Translations under genes and position numbers: made by a program
Source: Pasteurella testudinis DSM 23072
GTDB lineage: Bacteria; Pseudomonadota; Gammaproteobacteria; Enterobacterales; Pasteurellaceae
Assembly (NCBI RefSeq): GCF_900176075.1
Contig: NZ_FWWV01000068.1
Coordinates: 1-64,000, forward strand
Direction: 5' to 3'
DNA: 64,000 nt
The notes under the pieces: generated by a model
Told to the model about the DNA's origin: nothing
Database searches by the model: none
Seen by the model: the letters and a program-made list of their open reading frames with translations, nothing else
Part shown: piece by piece, positions 35,705-44,935 of the stretch
Layout of the letters: every line of letters begins with the position of its first letter
Position numbering within the stretch: position 1 is the first letter of the stretch

Positions 35705-38398
35705 TTAATAAGCGCCCTGGTTCCAAAATTTGGAATCTTCCGGCAGTTTTTGTTGCAACAAGAAACGCTGTCTGGCTTTGGCCGCTGGTTGCACTATTTG
35801 GCCGGACGGCGTGCCGAAAGTGATACCGCCTTTCAGGAACTGCTGAACGCTGCCGGTTTCAAAGGCGAAGCCTTGCAAGCCGAAGCCGAAGCTGTAGCCC
35901 GACGTGATCCAGAATTCTGAATTCTGCCGCACCAGATGTTTGTATTTGTCGCCGATAAGGATATCGACCAATACGCGATCGCCCAATTCGTTCAAGCGCA
36001 TTCTTTGCACCAGTCCGACCTCGATTCCGCGATATTGCACCGGTGAACCTTCGGTTAAATTGAAAGCACTGGACGTTTCCAACACCAGCGGCAGACCGTT
36101 GGCGAATTTGGCGGCATTGCTGATCTCTTTGATTAAACGAAAGGTTTTTGCCGTTTCACCGTTGCCGACATTGACATCGATGTAGGGCTGCAACAAACTG
36201 TCGAGATTTTCGATCGCGCCGGCCGAAATTTGCGGTGACACCAAACGGAAGCTGCTGCCTTTTTTGCTGATTAAGCCGTAATAATTCGGTTGAATCAGCG
36301 CCTTGCTGACAATGCGTTGGTTGTTTTTATCAATCTCAATTGACACCACTTCGCCGATCGTGATGCCCATATAGCGAATCGGCATACCGCGGCTTAGATC
36401 CTTGGCGTCGCTTGAGGTCAGGGTGATTTCGTTGCCAACCGAACGGGCAGCGGTTTCATTGTTGTAGAGGCGGGTATTTTTGTTGGCCGCGCCAAAATTC
36501 TCAAAACTGATCGCGCCTTTCAGGGTGCGCATAATCGGCGCTGCTTGAATGCTGACCCCTTTCGGACCGATGTCCACTTGCGCCGCACTTTCGCTCCAGA
36601 ATTTGCTGCGGTCGGTCAATAAATTGCGGTATTGGCTGTTGATGAAAACATCAATCTGAAAATCTTTATCCGTCGGGCGTACGGCAATGATTTGTCCGAC
36701 CGGATACTGTTTATACAGCACTAACGAACCGTTTTCAATGCCCGGCAACACCGGTGAGCTTAAGACGATGGTCGGTTGCAGATTGTCGCCGGTGATGCCG
36801 GCTTCGGCGCTGCCGATGTCTTTATACAGCGGATATTGCGCTAACGGTTTGGCATTTCCCGATTTTTTAGCACCCTGCTTGTTTGCCAAAATGCGGATAC
36901 CGCCTTGCAGCCATTTCTCAGGAGAAGCCGCTTCGAATTGAATGCCGTCCACCCCGATGTTGACGTTTAAATTCGAGGCGGCGATAAATTTGGTATCGGC
37001 ATAGATTAAGTGGCGATATTCTTCGGCAATCGCAATTTGAAACTCAACGCCGTCAACGGAAACAGTGCGCTTGGCGATTTCGCCGATCCGAATGCCGTTA
37101 TAGAAAATTCCTTGCCCGACATTGACGTTATAGGTTTCCGGCGCGGTCAGCCTGATCACCAGCGTATCCGGCAGACTTAGCAGCAATTCAGATTGGGTGA
37201 GAACCGTAAATTCGGTTTGCAGCTCGCCATCGCCGGCGACCAGATTAAAATACGGGCCTGCCAACAGTTTTTCCAGATTATTTAAATTATCTGAATTCAA
37301 ACTGTTTTCGTTAATCACAATTTGGCTGCCGCTACGCAGTAAATTGCGCATATTTTCATTGACCAGCAGTTTTCCGCGCACCGTATTTTTGACTTCGCTT
37401 TCAACATTGGCATCTAAAGCGGAAAGCGTACCGATTTTGAAGTTTTCATAGTACAGCGGTGTGCTGTTGATTCTCAAACCGCGGATATTCGGCAATGTAA
37501 TATCGATCTCAATGCCGCGTTGTGCCGATTTTTCATCTTGATACAATGTGTAACTGTCGCCGCTGACCGCACTTTGGCTGTCGTCGGGCGAGTCAAACGA
37601 CACGCCACCGATCACCAGTGACGTCAGGCTGTCCATATCCACCGAAATCCCGCTTAAGCTGATGTCGGTTTGCAGCCCGCTGCTGTTCCAAAAGCGCGAA
37701 TCTTTTTTCACCAAGTGGCTATAGGACTTGTTGATGACCACATCAATTTCCACTTTTTTCTTGTCTTCCAAAAAGCGGTAATCGGAAATACTGCCGACCG
37801 GAATTTTGCGGTAATTGACCGAAGCACCGGCAGAAATTGAACCCAAATTGTCAGCGAGCAAGTGAATTAAAATATCCCCTTCGTCCATTTGTGCCATCGG
37901 CCCTTCCGATTCGGCGATAAATTCGTCGGCACTGTCGCCGTCGCCCGGTGCCAGCGTGATGTAGTTGCCTGACACCAGCGCATCTAAACCGGAGATACCG
38001 GCAAGAGAGGCGCTTGGTTGCACCAACCAGAAGCGAGTATTTTCGCGCAAGACGGTTTTGGCTTCCGGATTAATGCTGGCGGTGACCATAATTTGTTTCA
38101 AATCTTCGGTAAATTTGACCTTTCTGACCACACCGATCTGCAAGCCTTGATAACGAATCGGGGTTTTGTCCGCCGTAATGCCGGCACCGTTGGTAAAGTA
38201 GATGGTGATACTTTCCCCTTGTTCGTCCAAAATTCGGGCAAAGAGCGTCAAACCGATGATCAAAGCGACAATCGGCAATAACCAGAAAGGGGAAATACTT
38301 TTCAAACGCCGCACGGTAGCATTTTGCACCTTAGGCGGCGCATTGTGATCAGTTTTCTGAGGCTGATTATTTTGTGGGTTGGTTACGTTGTTTGTCAT
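35705..38398 (-). CDS. letB: LetB (YebT), seven-MCE-domain lipid transport tunnel
   Basis: LetB spans the periplasm as a stacked hexameric tunnel for lipids between inner and outer membranes. The 897-residue protein has one N-terminal membrane helix (about 37-58) and seven MCE domains, recognised by repeated YxxxxIG-type turns such as IRYQGLQIGVV, VNYRKIPVGSI, LYYENFKIGTL, IFYNGIRIGEI, VLYKQYPVGQI, IRYMGITIGEV and VQYRGIEVGLV, as in E. coli. ATG 38398 has GGAAAC upstream and overlaps the letA end by 32 bases; 14 codons further upstream are open but lie deep in letA. Confidence 0.95.
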   Translation of the reverse strand: MTNNVTNPQNNQPQKTDHNAPPKVQNATVRRLKSISPFWLLPIVALIIGLTLFARILDEQGESITIYFTNGAGITADKTPIRYQGLQIGVVRKVKFTEDLKQIMVTASINPEAKTVLRENTRFWLVQPSASLAGISGLDALVSGNYITLAPGDGDSADEFIAESEGPMAQMDEGDILIHLLADNLGSISAGASVNYRKIPVGSISDYRFLEDKKKVEIDVVINKSYSHLVKKDSRFWNSSGLQTDISLSGISVDMDSLTSLVIGGVSFDSPDDSQSAVSGDSYTLYQDEKSAQRGIEIDITLPNIRGLRINSTPLYYENFKIGTLSALDANVESEVKNTVRGKLLVNENMRNLLRSGSQIVINENSLNSDNLNNLEKLLAGPYFNLVAGDGELQTEFTVLTQSELLLSLPDTLVIRLTAPETYNVNVGQGIFYNGIRIGEIAKRTVSVDGVEFQIAIAEEYRHLIYADTKFIAASNLNVNIGVDGIQFEAASPEKWLQGGIRILANKQGAKKSGNAKPLAQYPLYKDIGSAEAGITGDNLQPTIVLSSPVLPGIENGSLVLYKQYPVGQIIAVRPTDKDFQIDVFINSQYRNLLTDRSKFWSESAAQVDIGPKGVSIQAAPIMRTLKGAISFENFGAANKNTRLYNNETAARSVGNEITLTSSDAKDLSRGMPIRYMGITIGEVVSIEIDKNNQRIVSKALIQPNYYGLISKKGSSFRLVSPQISAGAIENLDSLLQPYIDVNVGNGETAKTFRLIKEISNAAKFANGLPLVLETSSAFNLTEGSPVQYRGIEVGLVQRMRLNELGDRVLVDILIGDKYKHLVRQNSEFWITSGYSFGFGLQGFAFETGSVQQFLKGGITFGTPSGQIVQPAAKARQRFLLQQKLPEDSKFWNQGAY

Positions 38399-39674
38399 AG
38401 AGTTTCCAAAGTAAACGGCTGTCAAATTGCTCGGCGGCAATCATGGTCAGAAAAACGGCGGCACCGAAATAAAATGCGGCAGGGCCGACTGAAAAGTTGA
38501 TAAGCTGCCCGCGCGTCACCAGCGACATCATCAGTGAGAGCACGAATAAATCCAGCATTGACCAGCGGCCGACAAAGTGCACCAAATGCAGAATTTTCAT
38601 CTTGCGTTCGATATTGCCGGCGTTTTGGCGGTGTACGCTGATCAGCAGATAAAACATGGCCATGATTTTGCTGAGCGGCACAAAAATACTGGCGACAAAA
38701 ACCACAAAGGCAACAAAATAACTGCCCATGCCGATAAATGAAATCACGCCGGAAATCAAGGTGTCGCCGCTCGGCACACCGTTGAGGTAAATATAGGAAA
38801 TCGGCAGCAGATTAGCCGGAATCAACATGATGATACCGGCGATTAGCGCCGCCCAGGTGCGTTGCAATTTACTGTTGTCATCGATATCCAGCAACGATTC
38901 GCAGCGCGGGCAGTAATGCCGTCCTTTGCTGTCAAGGGTACGCTGTTGCAGCGGGAAAGTATAATTACAGCAATGGCAGTGGGTCAATTCTTGCGGTTTT
39001 TGCTGTTTGTTCAACGTCGGGTAACTGAATTGCGGATAGAATTCGTTCCATAACGCCAACGGATTAATTTTGATAAACAGCAGTGTGGTTAAAAGTGCGG
39101 TAAACACAAATGCCAAAAAATAGATATCAATCGTCAGCGTGGCATATTCGCGCACTTTGAAGGCGGCAACGCCCAGACTGACCAGATAAACGTCGAGCAT
39201 CACCCACGGTTTGATGTAGCCGAGCATCAGCAACAAGTTGCGCGGGCGGTGTTTAAAATGTTTGGCGATCCATAAAAACAGCACCAGCGTGGCAAAGCAC
39301 AGCGGCATGATAATGGCGCACAGCAGCACCATAAATGCGGTATACACATCGTTATTGGTGGCGATTTTCCAAGCGCCTTCCCACACCGAAGCATAAACGG
39401 GCACACCCAGCAAATCAATGCTGAGTAATGGAAAGGTGAAGGCAAACGGCATCAAAATCAGGATCGAGATGGCGATAATCGCACAGCGTTTCAAGCTCCA
39501 ACGGCTGCCCGAACGCAGCTCGGCGTTACACTGCGGGCAGCAGGCAACCTGCCGTGCATGCAAGCGCGGCACATTTACCAGCGTATCGCATTCATCACAA
39601 CGCAGCAGATGGTTGTTGGAAACCCGTGATAAGATTTTGATAATGATTTTTCCTGTAAAAAATGCGTATGACAT
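38367..39674 (-). CDS. letA: LetA (YebS), inner-membrane partner of LetB
   Basis: A 435-residue PqiA-family membrane protein with two halves. Each starts with a zinc-ribbon: CDEC...CPQC at about 26-52 and CHCC...CPRC at about 235-260. Helices follow, with RNLLLMLGYIKPWVMLDVYLV in pieces and GRWSMLDLFVLSLMMSL. It loads lipids for LetB; in E. coli yebS-yebT likewise lies beside proQ-prc. ATG 39674 (MSYAFF) is the best start, although a preceding GTG is in frame. Confidence 0.93.
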   Translation of the reverse strand: MSYAFFTGKIIIKILSRVSNNHLLRCDECDTLVNVPRLHARQVACCPQCNAELRSGSRWSLKRCAIIAISILILMPFAFTFPLLSIDLLGVPVYASVWEGAWKIATNNDVYTAFMVLLCAIIMPLCFATLVLFLWIAKHFKHRPRNLLLMLGYIKPWVMLDVYLVSLGVAAFKVREYATLTIDIYFLAFVFTALLTTLLFIKINPLALWNEFYPQFSYPTLNKQQKPQELTHCHCCNYTFPLQQRTLDSKGRHYCPRCESLLDIDDNSKLQRTWAALIAGIIMLIPANLLPISYIYLNGVPSGDTLISGVISFIGMGSYFVAFVVFVASIFVPLSKIMAMFYLLISVHRQNAGNIERKMKILHLVHFVGRWSMLDLFVLSLMMSLVTRGQLINFSVGPAAFYFGAAVFLTMIAAEQFDSRLLWKLYDKQRNQPTK

Positions 39675-39918
39675 CACATTGAGCCCGAGCGGCTCGCCGC
39701 ATAAAACGCCGTCGGCATACTATATTGAATGGCTGATTATAGGGCAAAATAACCTTTCATTCCATACTGCGTTTCGTTCTATACTGAGTTGCGGCTGTAT
39801 ATTTGTTCCGGCATAAAATTTTATGTTGTCGGAGAGCTGGATATTTCAGGAAAAGCGCTTTAATTGTGATAATTAAGCAACGCTCGGGCAAGATCAATGG
39901 ATAAAAGTGCGGTTTATG

Positions 39919-39948
39919 TTGTCAAGCAATCAAAAATTAAGCTAGACT
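39919..39948 (+). promoter_or_regulatory. Candidate proQ promoter in the 362-bp letA-proQ gap
   Basis: TTGTCA (39919-39924) and TAGACT (39943-39948) are 18 bp apart. The rest of the gap (39675-40036) is AT-rich and holds a GAGCC/GGCTC hairpin near 39680 and one uptake signal at 39905-39913; I see no gene in it. Confidence 0.4.
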
Positions 39949-40036
39949 ATGCCCCTATCATTTTGGTTTTTTGTCCGCATTTTAATTTCTTGTGCGCATA
40001 AAAATTTGATACCACGATTCGGGAATGTGTAATTTC

Positions 40037-40753
40037 ATGACAGAACAACAAGCAGAACAACAAAATACAGAACAACAAAAATTGAGCAACAGCAAAGAGG
40101 TTATTGCTTACCTTGCAGAGAAGTTTCCGCTCTGTTTCAGTTTGGAAGGGGAAGCCAAACCGCTGAAAATCGGTATTTTCCAAGAGTTGGCAACCGCACT
40201 TGAAAATGACGAGCGGGTCAGTAAAACCCAGCTTCGCCATGCGTTGCGCCAATATACCTCAAACTGGCGTTATCTGCACGGCTGTAAAACCGGTGCGGAA
40301 CGGGTGGATTTAAACGGCAATGCCTGCGGCGTGTTGGAGCAGGAGCATGCCGATCACGCTGCTGAACAATTGCAGCAAGCCAAAGCAAAAGTGGCGGAAA
40401 GAAAAGCGCAAATGCGCGCAGCGCTAAAAGCGAAAAATGCCGAGAAAAACACCTCGGAAAAAGCGGGCGCAAACAACAGAAAGGCTACAGGCACAAAAAC
40501 GCAGCGCCATGCCAAACCGGCAGTAAAAGGAAAAAGAGCGGTTGGCAGTGAGAACAAACCTCGCGCGGCGGCCGTCAATCTGACGCCTGTCAGTATCGAG
40601 ACATTACAGAAAGGACAACAGGTCAAGGTTAAATTAGCCGAAAAAGCCAATCGCGCCACCGTTTTGGATGTGTTGAAAGATACTGCCAGAGTGCAACTGC
40701 AAAGCGGTATCATGATGAATGTTGCATTTGAACATTTATATAATGCAGAATAA
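40037..40753 (+). CDS. proQ: RNA chaperone ProQ
   Basis: ProQ is a FinO-domain global RNA-binding protein. The 238 residues comprise the FinO domain (about 10-120: KEVIAYLAEKFPLCFS, KPLKIGIFQELA, SKTQLRHALRQYTSNWRYL, RVDLNG), a basic, disordered Lys/Ala-rich linker (about 125-180) and a C-terminal Tudor-like domain (QKGQQVKVKLAEKANRATVLDV). I choose ATG 40037 (MTEQQ) over the in-frame ATG 12 bases earlier, which abuts its only purine-rich sequence. It precedes prc as in E. coli. Confidence 0.96.
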   Translation: MTEQQAEQQNTEQQKLSNSKEVIAYLAEKFPLCFSLEGEAKPLKIGIFQELATALENDERVSKTQLRHALRQYTSNWRYLHGCKTGAERVDLNGNACGVLEQEHADHAAEQLQQAKAKVAERKAQMRAALKAKNAEKNTSEKAGANNRKATGTKTQRHAKPAVKGKRAVGSENKPRAAAVNLTPVSIETLQKGQQVKVKLAEKANRATVLDVLKDTARVQLQSGIMMNVAFEHLYNAE

Positions 40754-40879
40754 TCCATTAATCTTGATTAGTTAAACGCCGGAACATCGTACTTTGCTTA
40801 AAGTGCGGTGTTCTATTCATTTCGGGCGTACATTAAAGAGTAGATTAACCATTAACAGCTTCTATTTTAGGAATTGAGA

Positions 40880-42910
40880 ATGAAGATAAATAAATTACCA
40901 TCGGGTTTGTTTGCCGTATTGTTGGCTTCGTTAACATTCACGGCGCAACCTGTGCAAGCGGTAAAACCCAATCTTAAATATGAAGAGATTACGTTGCCGC
41001 AACCGGGGGAAACGCAATCAACGGCAGCCAAACGCGTCACTGCCCGTTTAACTCAGTCGCATTACAGTAAATTTACACTTGATCAGGCTTTTTTAGAAAA
41101 AGTCTTTACCCGCTATCTGAATTTTTTGGATTATAACCACAATACGTTTTTACAAAGCGATGTTGATCAATTGCGTGCGCAAGCGGCAAACGGTTTGCAG
41201 CAAAGTTTGTATTCCGGTGAGCTAGGGTTGGCTTACACCGCCTACGAATTAATGACCAAACGCCGTTATGAACGTTATGCTTACTTGCTTTCGCTATTAG
41301 ATAAAGAGCCGGATTTGAGCGCAGACGATCAGATTGAGATCGATCGTTCCAAAATGACCACTTGGCCAAGTGATAGTGCGGAGTTGGATAAATTATGGTT
41401 GCAGCGTTTTAAAAACGATGTCATTACCGAACGCTTGAAAGGCACAAAATGGTCCGACATCAAGAAAAAATTGACCAAACGCTATAATTTGGCGATTTTG
41501 CGTTTGAACCAAACCCGTGCCGACGACATCTCACAACTGTTTTTAAATGCCTTTGCACGCGAAATCGATCCGCATACCAGCTATTTGTCACCACGCAATG
41601 CCAAAAGCTTTACCGAAGATATGAACCTTTCTTTGGAAGGCATTGGCGCGACTTTGCAGTCGGAAGACGATGAAACCACGATTAAATCCTTGGTTCCAGG
41701 CGCACCGGCGGAACGCAGTAAAAAATTGGCGGCAGGCGATAAAATCGTCGGGGTCGGTCAGGGCGCGAAAGGGGAGATCGAAGATGTGGTCGGTTGGCGT
41801 TTAGATGATGTGGTTGACAAGATCAAAGGTAAAAAAGGCACGACCGTCCGTCTGGAAATCGAACCGGCAAAAGGCGGAAAAACCAAAATTATCAGCTTGG
41901 TACGCGATCAAGTGCGGATCGAAGACAATGCGGCGAAACTGGAAGTGAATCAGGTCGACGGAAAAACCATCGGCGTGATTAAAATTCCGAGTTTCTATAT
42001 CGGTTTGAGCGACGATGTACGCAAATTATTGGATCAGGCAAAAGAGAAAAATACCCAAGCGCTGATTATTGATTTGCGCGAAAACGGCGGCGGCGCGTTG
42101 ACGGAAGCGGTGGCATTGAGCGGTTTGTTTATTTCCGACGGTCCGGTGGTGCAGGTGCGTGATGCGTATAACCGTATCCGTATTCATCAGGATCCGGACA
42201 GCGCACAGGTTTATCAAGGGCCGTTATTGGTGATGATCAACCGCTACAGCGCCTCGGCTTCCGAAATTTTTGCCGCGGCAATTCAGGATTATCAACGAGG
42301 CATTATTTTGGGGCAGCAGACCTTTGGTAAAGGCACGGTGCAACAAAGCCGACCGCTGAATTTTGTGTATGATATGGATCAGTCGCCGTTAGGCTTTATC
42401 CAATATACCATTCAGAAATTCTACCGTATCAATGGCGGCAGCACCCAAATTAAAGGAGTCGAGCCGGATATTACATTTCCGGCGATCATAGATGCGGAAA
42501 AGAGCGGTGAAAGCAGTGAAGACAATGCGTTGCCTTGGGATAAAGTGCCAGCGGCGAATTATACCGTTATGCCGTCCCAGCAAGCCGCGATCAGCTATCT
42601 GACGCCGTTACATCAAAAACGTATGACCGAAGAGCGCGAGTTTATTGTTTTAGAACGTAATTTACAGATCCAAAAAGCTTGGGCTGATCGTAAGTTTTTA
42701 TCTTTAAATCTGAAACAACGCCAACAGGAAAATCGTGAAGACGAGCAACGCCGTTTGAAAGATTTAAATGAACGTTTCAAAGCGGAAGGTAAAAAACCGT
42801 TAAAAAATATCGATGATTTGCCGAAAGACTACGAAGCGCCGGATTTCTATATCCGTGAAGCGGAAAAAGTGGCGGCGGATTATGTCACGTTTTTAAACGG
42901 CAGGCATTAA
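40880..42910 (+). CDS. prc: Carboxy-terminal (tail-specific) protease Prc
   Basis: Prc degrades periplasmic proteins from the C-terminus, including MepS-type hydrolases and mis-tagged proteins. The 676-residue precursor has a signal peptide (1-27, ending PVQA), a PDZ domain (about 235-320; LEGIGATLQSEDDETTIKSL in pieces) and the serine-lysine dyad: the serine in NRYSASASEIFAAA and the lysine in TFGKGTVQQ. A charged C-terminal domain follows. ATG 40880 follows TAGGAATTGAG; the TTG two codons earlier is less likely. Confidence 0.97.
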   Translation: MKINKLPSGLFAVLLASLTFTAQPVQAVKPNLKYEEITLPQPGETQSTAAKRVTARLTQSHYSKFTLDQAFLEKVFTRYLNFLDYNHNTFLQSDVDQLRAQAANGLQQSLYSGELGLAYTAYELMTKRRYERYAYLLSLLDKEPDLSADDQIEIDRSKMTTWPSDSAELDKLWLQRFKNDVITERLKGTKWSDIKKKLTKRYNLAILRLNQTRADDISQLFLNAFAREIDPHTSYLSPRNAKSFTEDMNLSLEGIGATLQSEDDETTIKSLVPGAPAERSKKLAAGDKIVGVGQGAKGEIEDVVGWRLDDVVDKIKGKKGTTVRLEIEPAKGGKTKIISLVRDQVRIEDNAAKLEVNQVDGKTIGVIKIPSFYIGLSDDVRKLLDQAKEKNTQALIIDLRENGGGALTEAVALSGLFISDGPVVQVRDAYNRIRIHQDPDSAQVYQGPLLVMINRYSASASEIFAAAIQDYQRGIILGQQTFGKGTVQQSRPLNFVYDMDQSPLGFIQYTIQKFYRINGGSTQIKGVEPDITFPAIIDAEKSGESSEDNALPWDKVPAANYTVMPSQQAAISYLTPLHQKRMTEEREFIVLERNLQIQKAWADRKFLSLNLKQRQQENREDEQRRLKDLNERFKAEGKKPLKNIDDLPKDYEAPDFYIREAEKVAADYVTFLNGRH

Positions 42911-42966
42911 TCAACAGCGATTGATAAAGGCCGATTGACAAGCCGCAGTTGGTCATTGAACACAAG

Positions 42967-43006
42967 CCCGCTATTGTATACGAATGACGATAGCGGGTTT
43001 TGCTTT
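42967..43006 (+). terminator. Terminator after prc
   Basis: CCCGCTAT (42967-42974) and ATAGCGGG (42990-42997) pair around a 15-base loop, followed by TTTTGCTTT. Confidence 0.75.
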
Positions 43007-43028
43007 ATCTGTTATGGGGTTATTCTGC

Positions 43029-43052
43029 CGTGATGCTATTCGTGATGCTATT
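43029..43052 (-). repeat. Exact 12-bp tandem duplication spanning the znuB stop codon
   Basis: On the minus strand AATAGCATCACG occurs twice in direct succession; the TAG of the first copy is the znuB stop (43048-43050). Confidence 0.9.
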
Positions 43053-43833
43053 GTTGTTGCGATTTAAACAGCGATAACATAAATAGCATGGAGGCGGCGA
43101 TAACAATCGACGGGCCGGCCGGCGTGTCGTAAAGTGCGGATAACCCCAAGCCCAAGCTAATAGCAACGCAGCTGATAACATAACCGATCATCACCATTTG
43201 TTCCGGTGTTTTGGCAAAGCGGCGTGCGGTGGCGGCGGGGATAATCAACAACGAGGTGATAATCAGTGCGCCGACGAATTTCATGCTCAAGGCAATGGTA
43301 AGTGCGGTCATCAGCATTAAAATCATCTGCATTTTGCGGGTGTTGATCCCTTCGATCTGTGCCAATTCGGCGCTGATGGTGGTGGCGAGCAGCGGCTTCC
43401 ACAAGCGGAGCAAAATCAGCAGCACAATCGCCGCACCGGCGATGACCCAATAGAGATCGGCGTAATCCACCGCTAAGATATCGCCGAACAGATAAGAGAT
43501 CAGATCGACCCGCACATTATCCATTAACGCAATCGCAACCACGCCGAGTGAAAGTGAGCTGTGAGCGATAATGCCGAGCAGGGTGTCGGCAGAGAAGGCG
43601 GTATAATTTTCCAGCCAGACCAACAGGCAGGCAAGTAGCAATACAATAATAATCACCGCAAAATAGGGATTGACCTCAAGCAATAATCCCAATGCCACGC
43701 CCAAGAGCGAAGCGTGGGACAGCGTGTCGCCGAAATAGGACATCTTGCGCCATACCACGAATGCGCCCAATGGCGCACTGAGCAGGGACAGAATCATACC
43801 GCAAAGCCAGGCGGGCAGTAAAATATCAAACAT
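43048..43833 (-). CDS. znuB: Zinc ABC transporter permease
   Basis: ZnuB is the membrane part of the high-affinity zinc importer. The 261 residues have seven to eight helices and the family stretches GAFVVWRKMSYFGDTLSHASLLG in pieces, HSSLSLGVVAIAL, EGINTRKMQM and MKFVGALIITSLLIIPAATAR. ATG 43833 has AGGAAA seven bases upstream; it starts 11 bases after znuC. The frame is open further upstream but lies in znuC. The binding protein znuA is not in this window. Confidence 0.95.
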   Translation of the reverse strand: MFDILLPAWLCGMILSLLSAPLGAFVVWRKMSYFGDTLSHASLLGVALGLLLEVNPYFAVIIIVLLLACLLVWLENYTAFSADTLLGIIAHSSLSLGVVAIALMDNVRVDLISYLFGDILAVDYADLYWVIAGAAIVLLILLRLWKPLLATTISAELAQIEGINTRKMQMILMLMTALTIALSMKFVGALIITSLLIIPAATARRFAKTPEQMVMIGYVISCVAISLGLGLSALYDTPAGPSIVIAASMLFMLSLFKSQQQ

Positions 43834-43844
43834 GAGCGGGTTTC

Positions 43845-44639
43845 CTATTGGTGAGTATGGTGGCAGTCGCTGGCGGCAGACTCCGCACTGCAACAAACAT
43901 CACCATGTAAATTATGTTTATGATTGTGGTGATGGGTGTACAAGGCAAAATTCTGTGCGAACTGATCGCCGAAATAGTGGATAAAATCAGGGTGTTCCGA
44001 CACCGTTTCCGGAGTGCCGGCACAGCAAAGATGTTGGTTGATGCACAACACTTGATCGGTATTTGCCATCACCAAGTGCAGATCATGGGAAACCATCAAA
44101 ACAGCACAATTGAGCCGGTTTTTGCTTTCGTTGATTAATTGGTACAGCTCAGCCTGTCCGCTGAGATCAACACCTTGTACCGGCTCGTCCAAAACCAGCA
44201 ATTCCGGTTGATTGAGCAATGCCCTCGCGAGCAGAACCCGCTGCATTTCACCGCCGGAGAGCTTGTGCATGCTGTTATCGGCCAAGCGTTGGATCGAGAG
44301 CCGTTGCAGGATTTCATTCAGCTGTTCGGCTTGCAGATTCTGTTTTAAAGATAAGAATTTTTTCACCGTCAGCGGCAAAGTCGGATCCAAATGAATTTTT
44401 TGCGGAACATAGCCGATCCGCAGTTTGGTTTTTGCCGTGACCGATCCGTGCGTGGGGGGAATCAGTTTTAGCAGGACTTTTAATAGTGTCGATTTGCCGC
44501 CGCCGTTCGGACCGACAATGGTAGTGACCGAGTTGGGGTAGAGCTTCAAATTGATATTGTTCAAAACAGTCTTGGAATCAAAATTGACGCTGATATTTTT
44601 CAGTTCGATAAGTGCTTGTTGCGCGCTGTTAATCACCAT
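43845..44639 (-). CDS. znuC: Zinc ABC transporter ATP-binding protein
   Basis: ZnuC energises ZnuB. The 264-residue ATPase has Walker [13 protein letters not shown], signature [17 protein letters not shown], Walker [13 protein letters not shown] and the H-loop SHDLH. The tail is rich in histidine and cysteine ([16 protein letters not shown]) and probably binds zinc. The 290 bases upstream, shared with mepM, show no convincing Zur box. Confidence 0.95.
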   Translation of the reverse strand: MVINSAQQALIELKNISVNFDSKTVLNNINLKLYPNSVTTIVGPNGGGKSTLLKVLLKLIPPTHGSVTAKTKLRIGYVPQKIHLDPTLPLTVKKFLSLKQNLQAEQLNEILQRLSIQRLADNSMHKLSGGEMQRVLLARALLNQPELLVLDEPVQGVDLSGQAELYQLINESKNRLNCAVLMVSHDLHLVMANTDQVLCINQHLCCAGTPETVSEHPDFIHYFGDQFAQNFALYTHHHNHKHNLHGDVCCSAESAASDCHHTHQ

Positions 44640-44908
44640 GATCTGCCTTTGCCGAGATGAACGGAGGAGTTGCCGTAAAAGATTGCAGAATATCTGATTT
44701 TACGTTTGGGTACAATAGCCACGAGTTATCTCACTGCCGTTAAATAAGACGGACTAAAAAGAGAATGGTTGTAATTGTTGTTTTAATCGGCAAACGGCTA
44801 TTTTTGTGAGAACTTTTTAAACCTTTCGTCTGTCCTATAACCAGACCCAGCTGTTGGGTGTCGGGCGTTTGCTGTATGATAAGGGCTTAAGCAGGAATTT
44901 AAAATTAG

Positions 44909-44935
44909 ATGTCGATAAAGAATTCGTTAGAGTGA
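44909..44935 (+). other. Possible 8-codon leader frame overlapping the mepM start
   Basis: ATG 44909, with AGGA 12 bases upstream, encodes MSIKNSLE and ends at TGA 44933-44935. That stop overlaps an in-frame GTG of mepM (44932-44934) as GTGA, the arrangement of translational coupling. A -10 like TATGAT (44875-44880) lies just upstream. It could instead be the true N-terminus of mepM separated by a frameshift. Confidence 0.35.

Noticed and set aside
44640-44760. Zur box upstream of znuC
   Set aside because: Zinc control is expected, but I found no palindrome resembling the gammaproteobacterial Zur consensus.
44854-44931. N-terminal extension of mepM from TTG 44854
   Set aside because: There is no ribosome-binding site, and a promoter-like -10 (44875-44880) lies inside it, so it would be outside the transcript.
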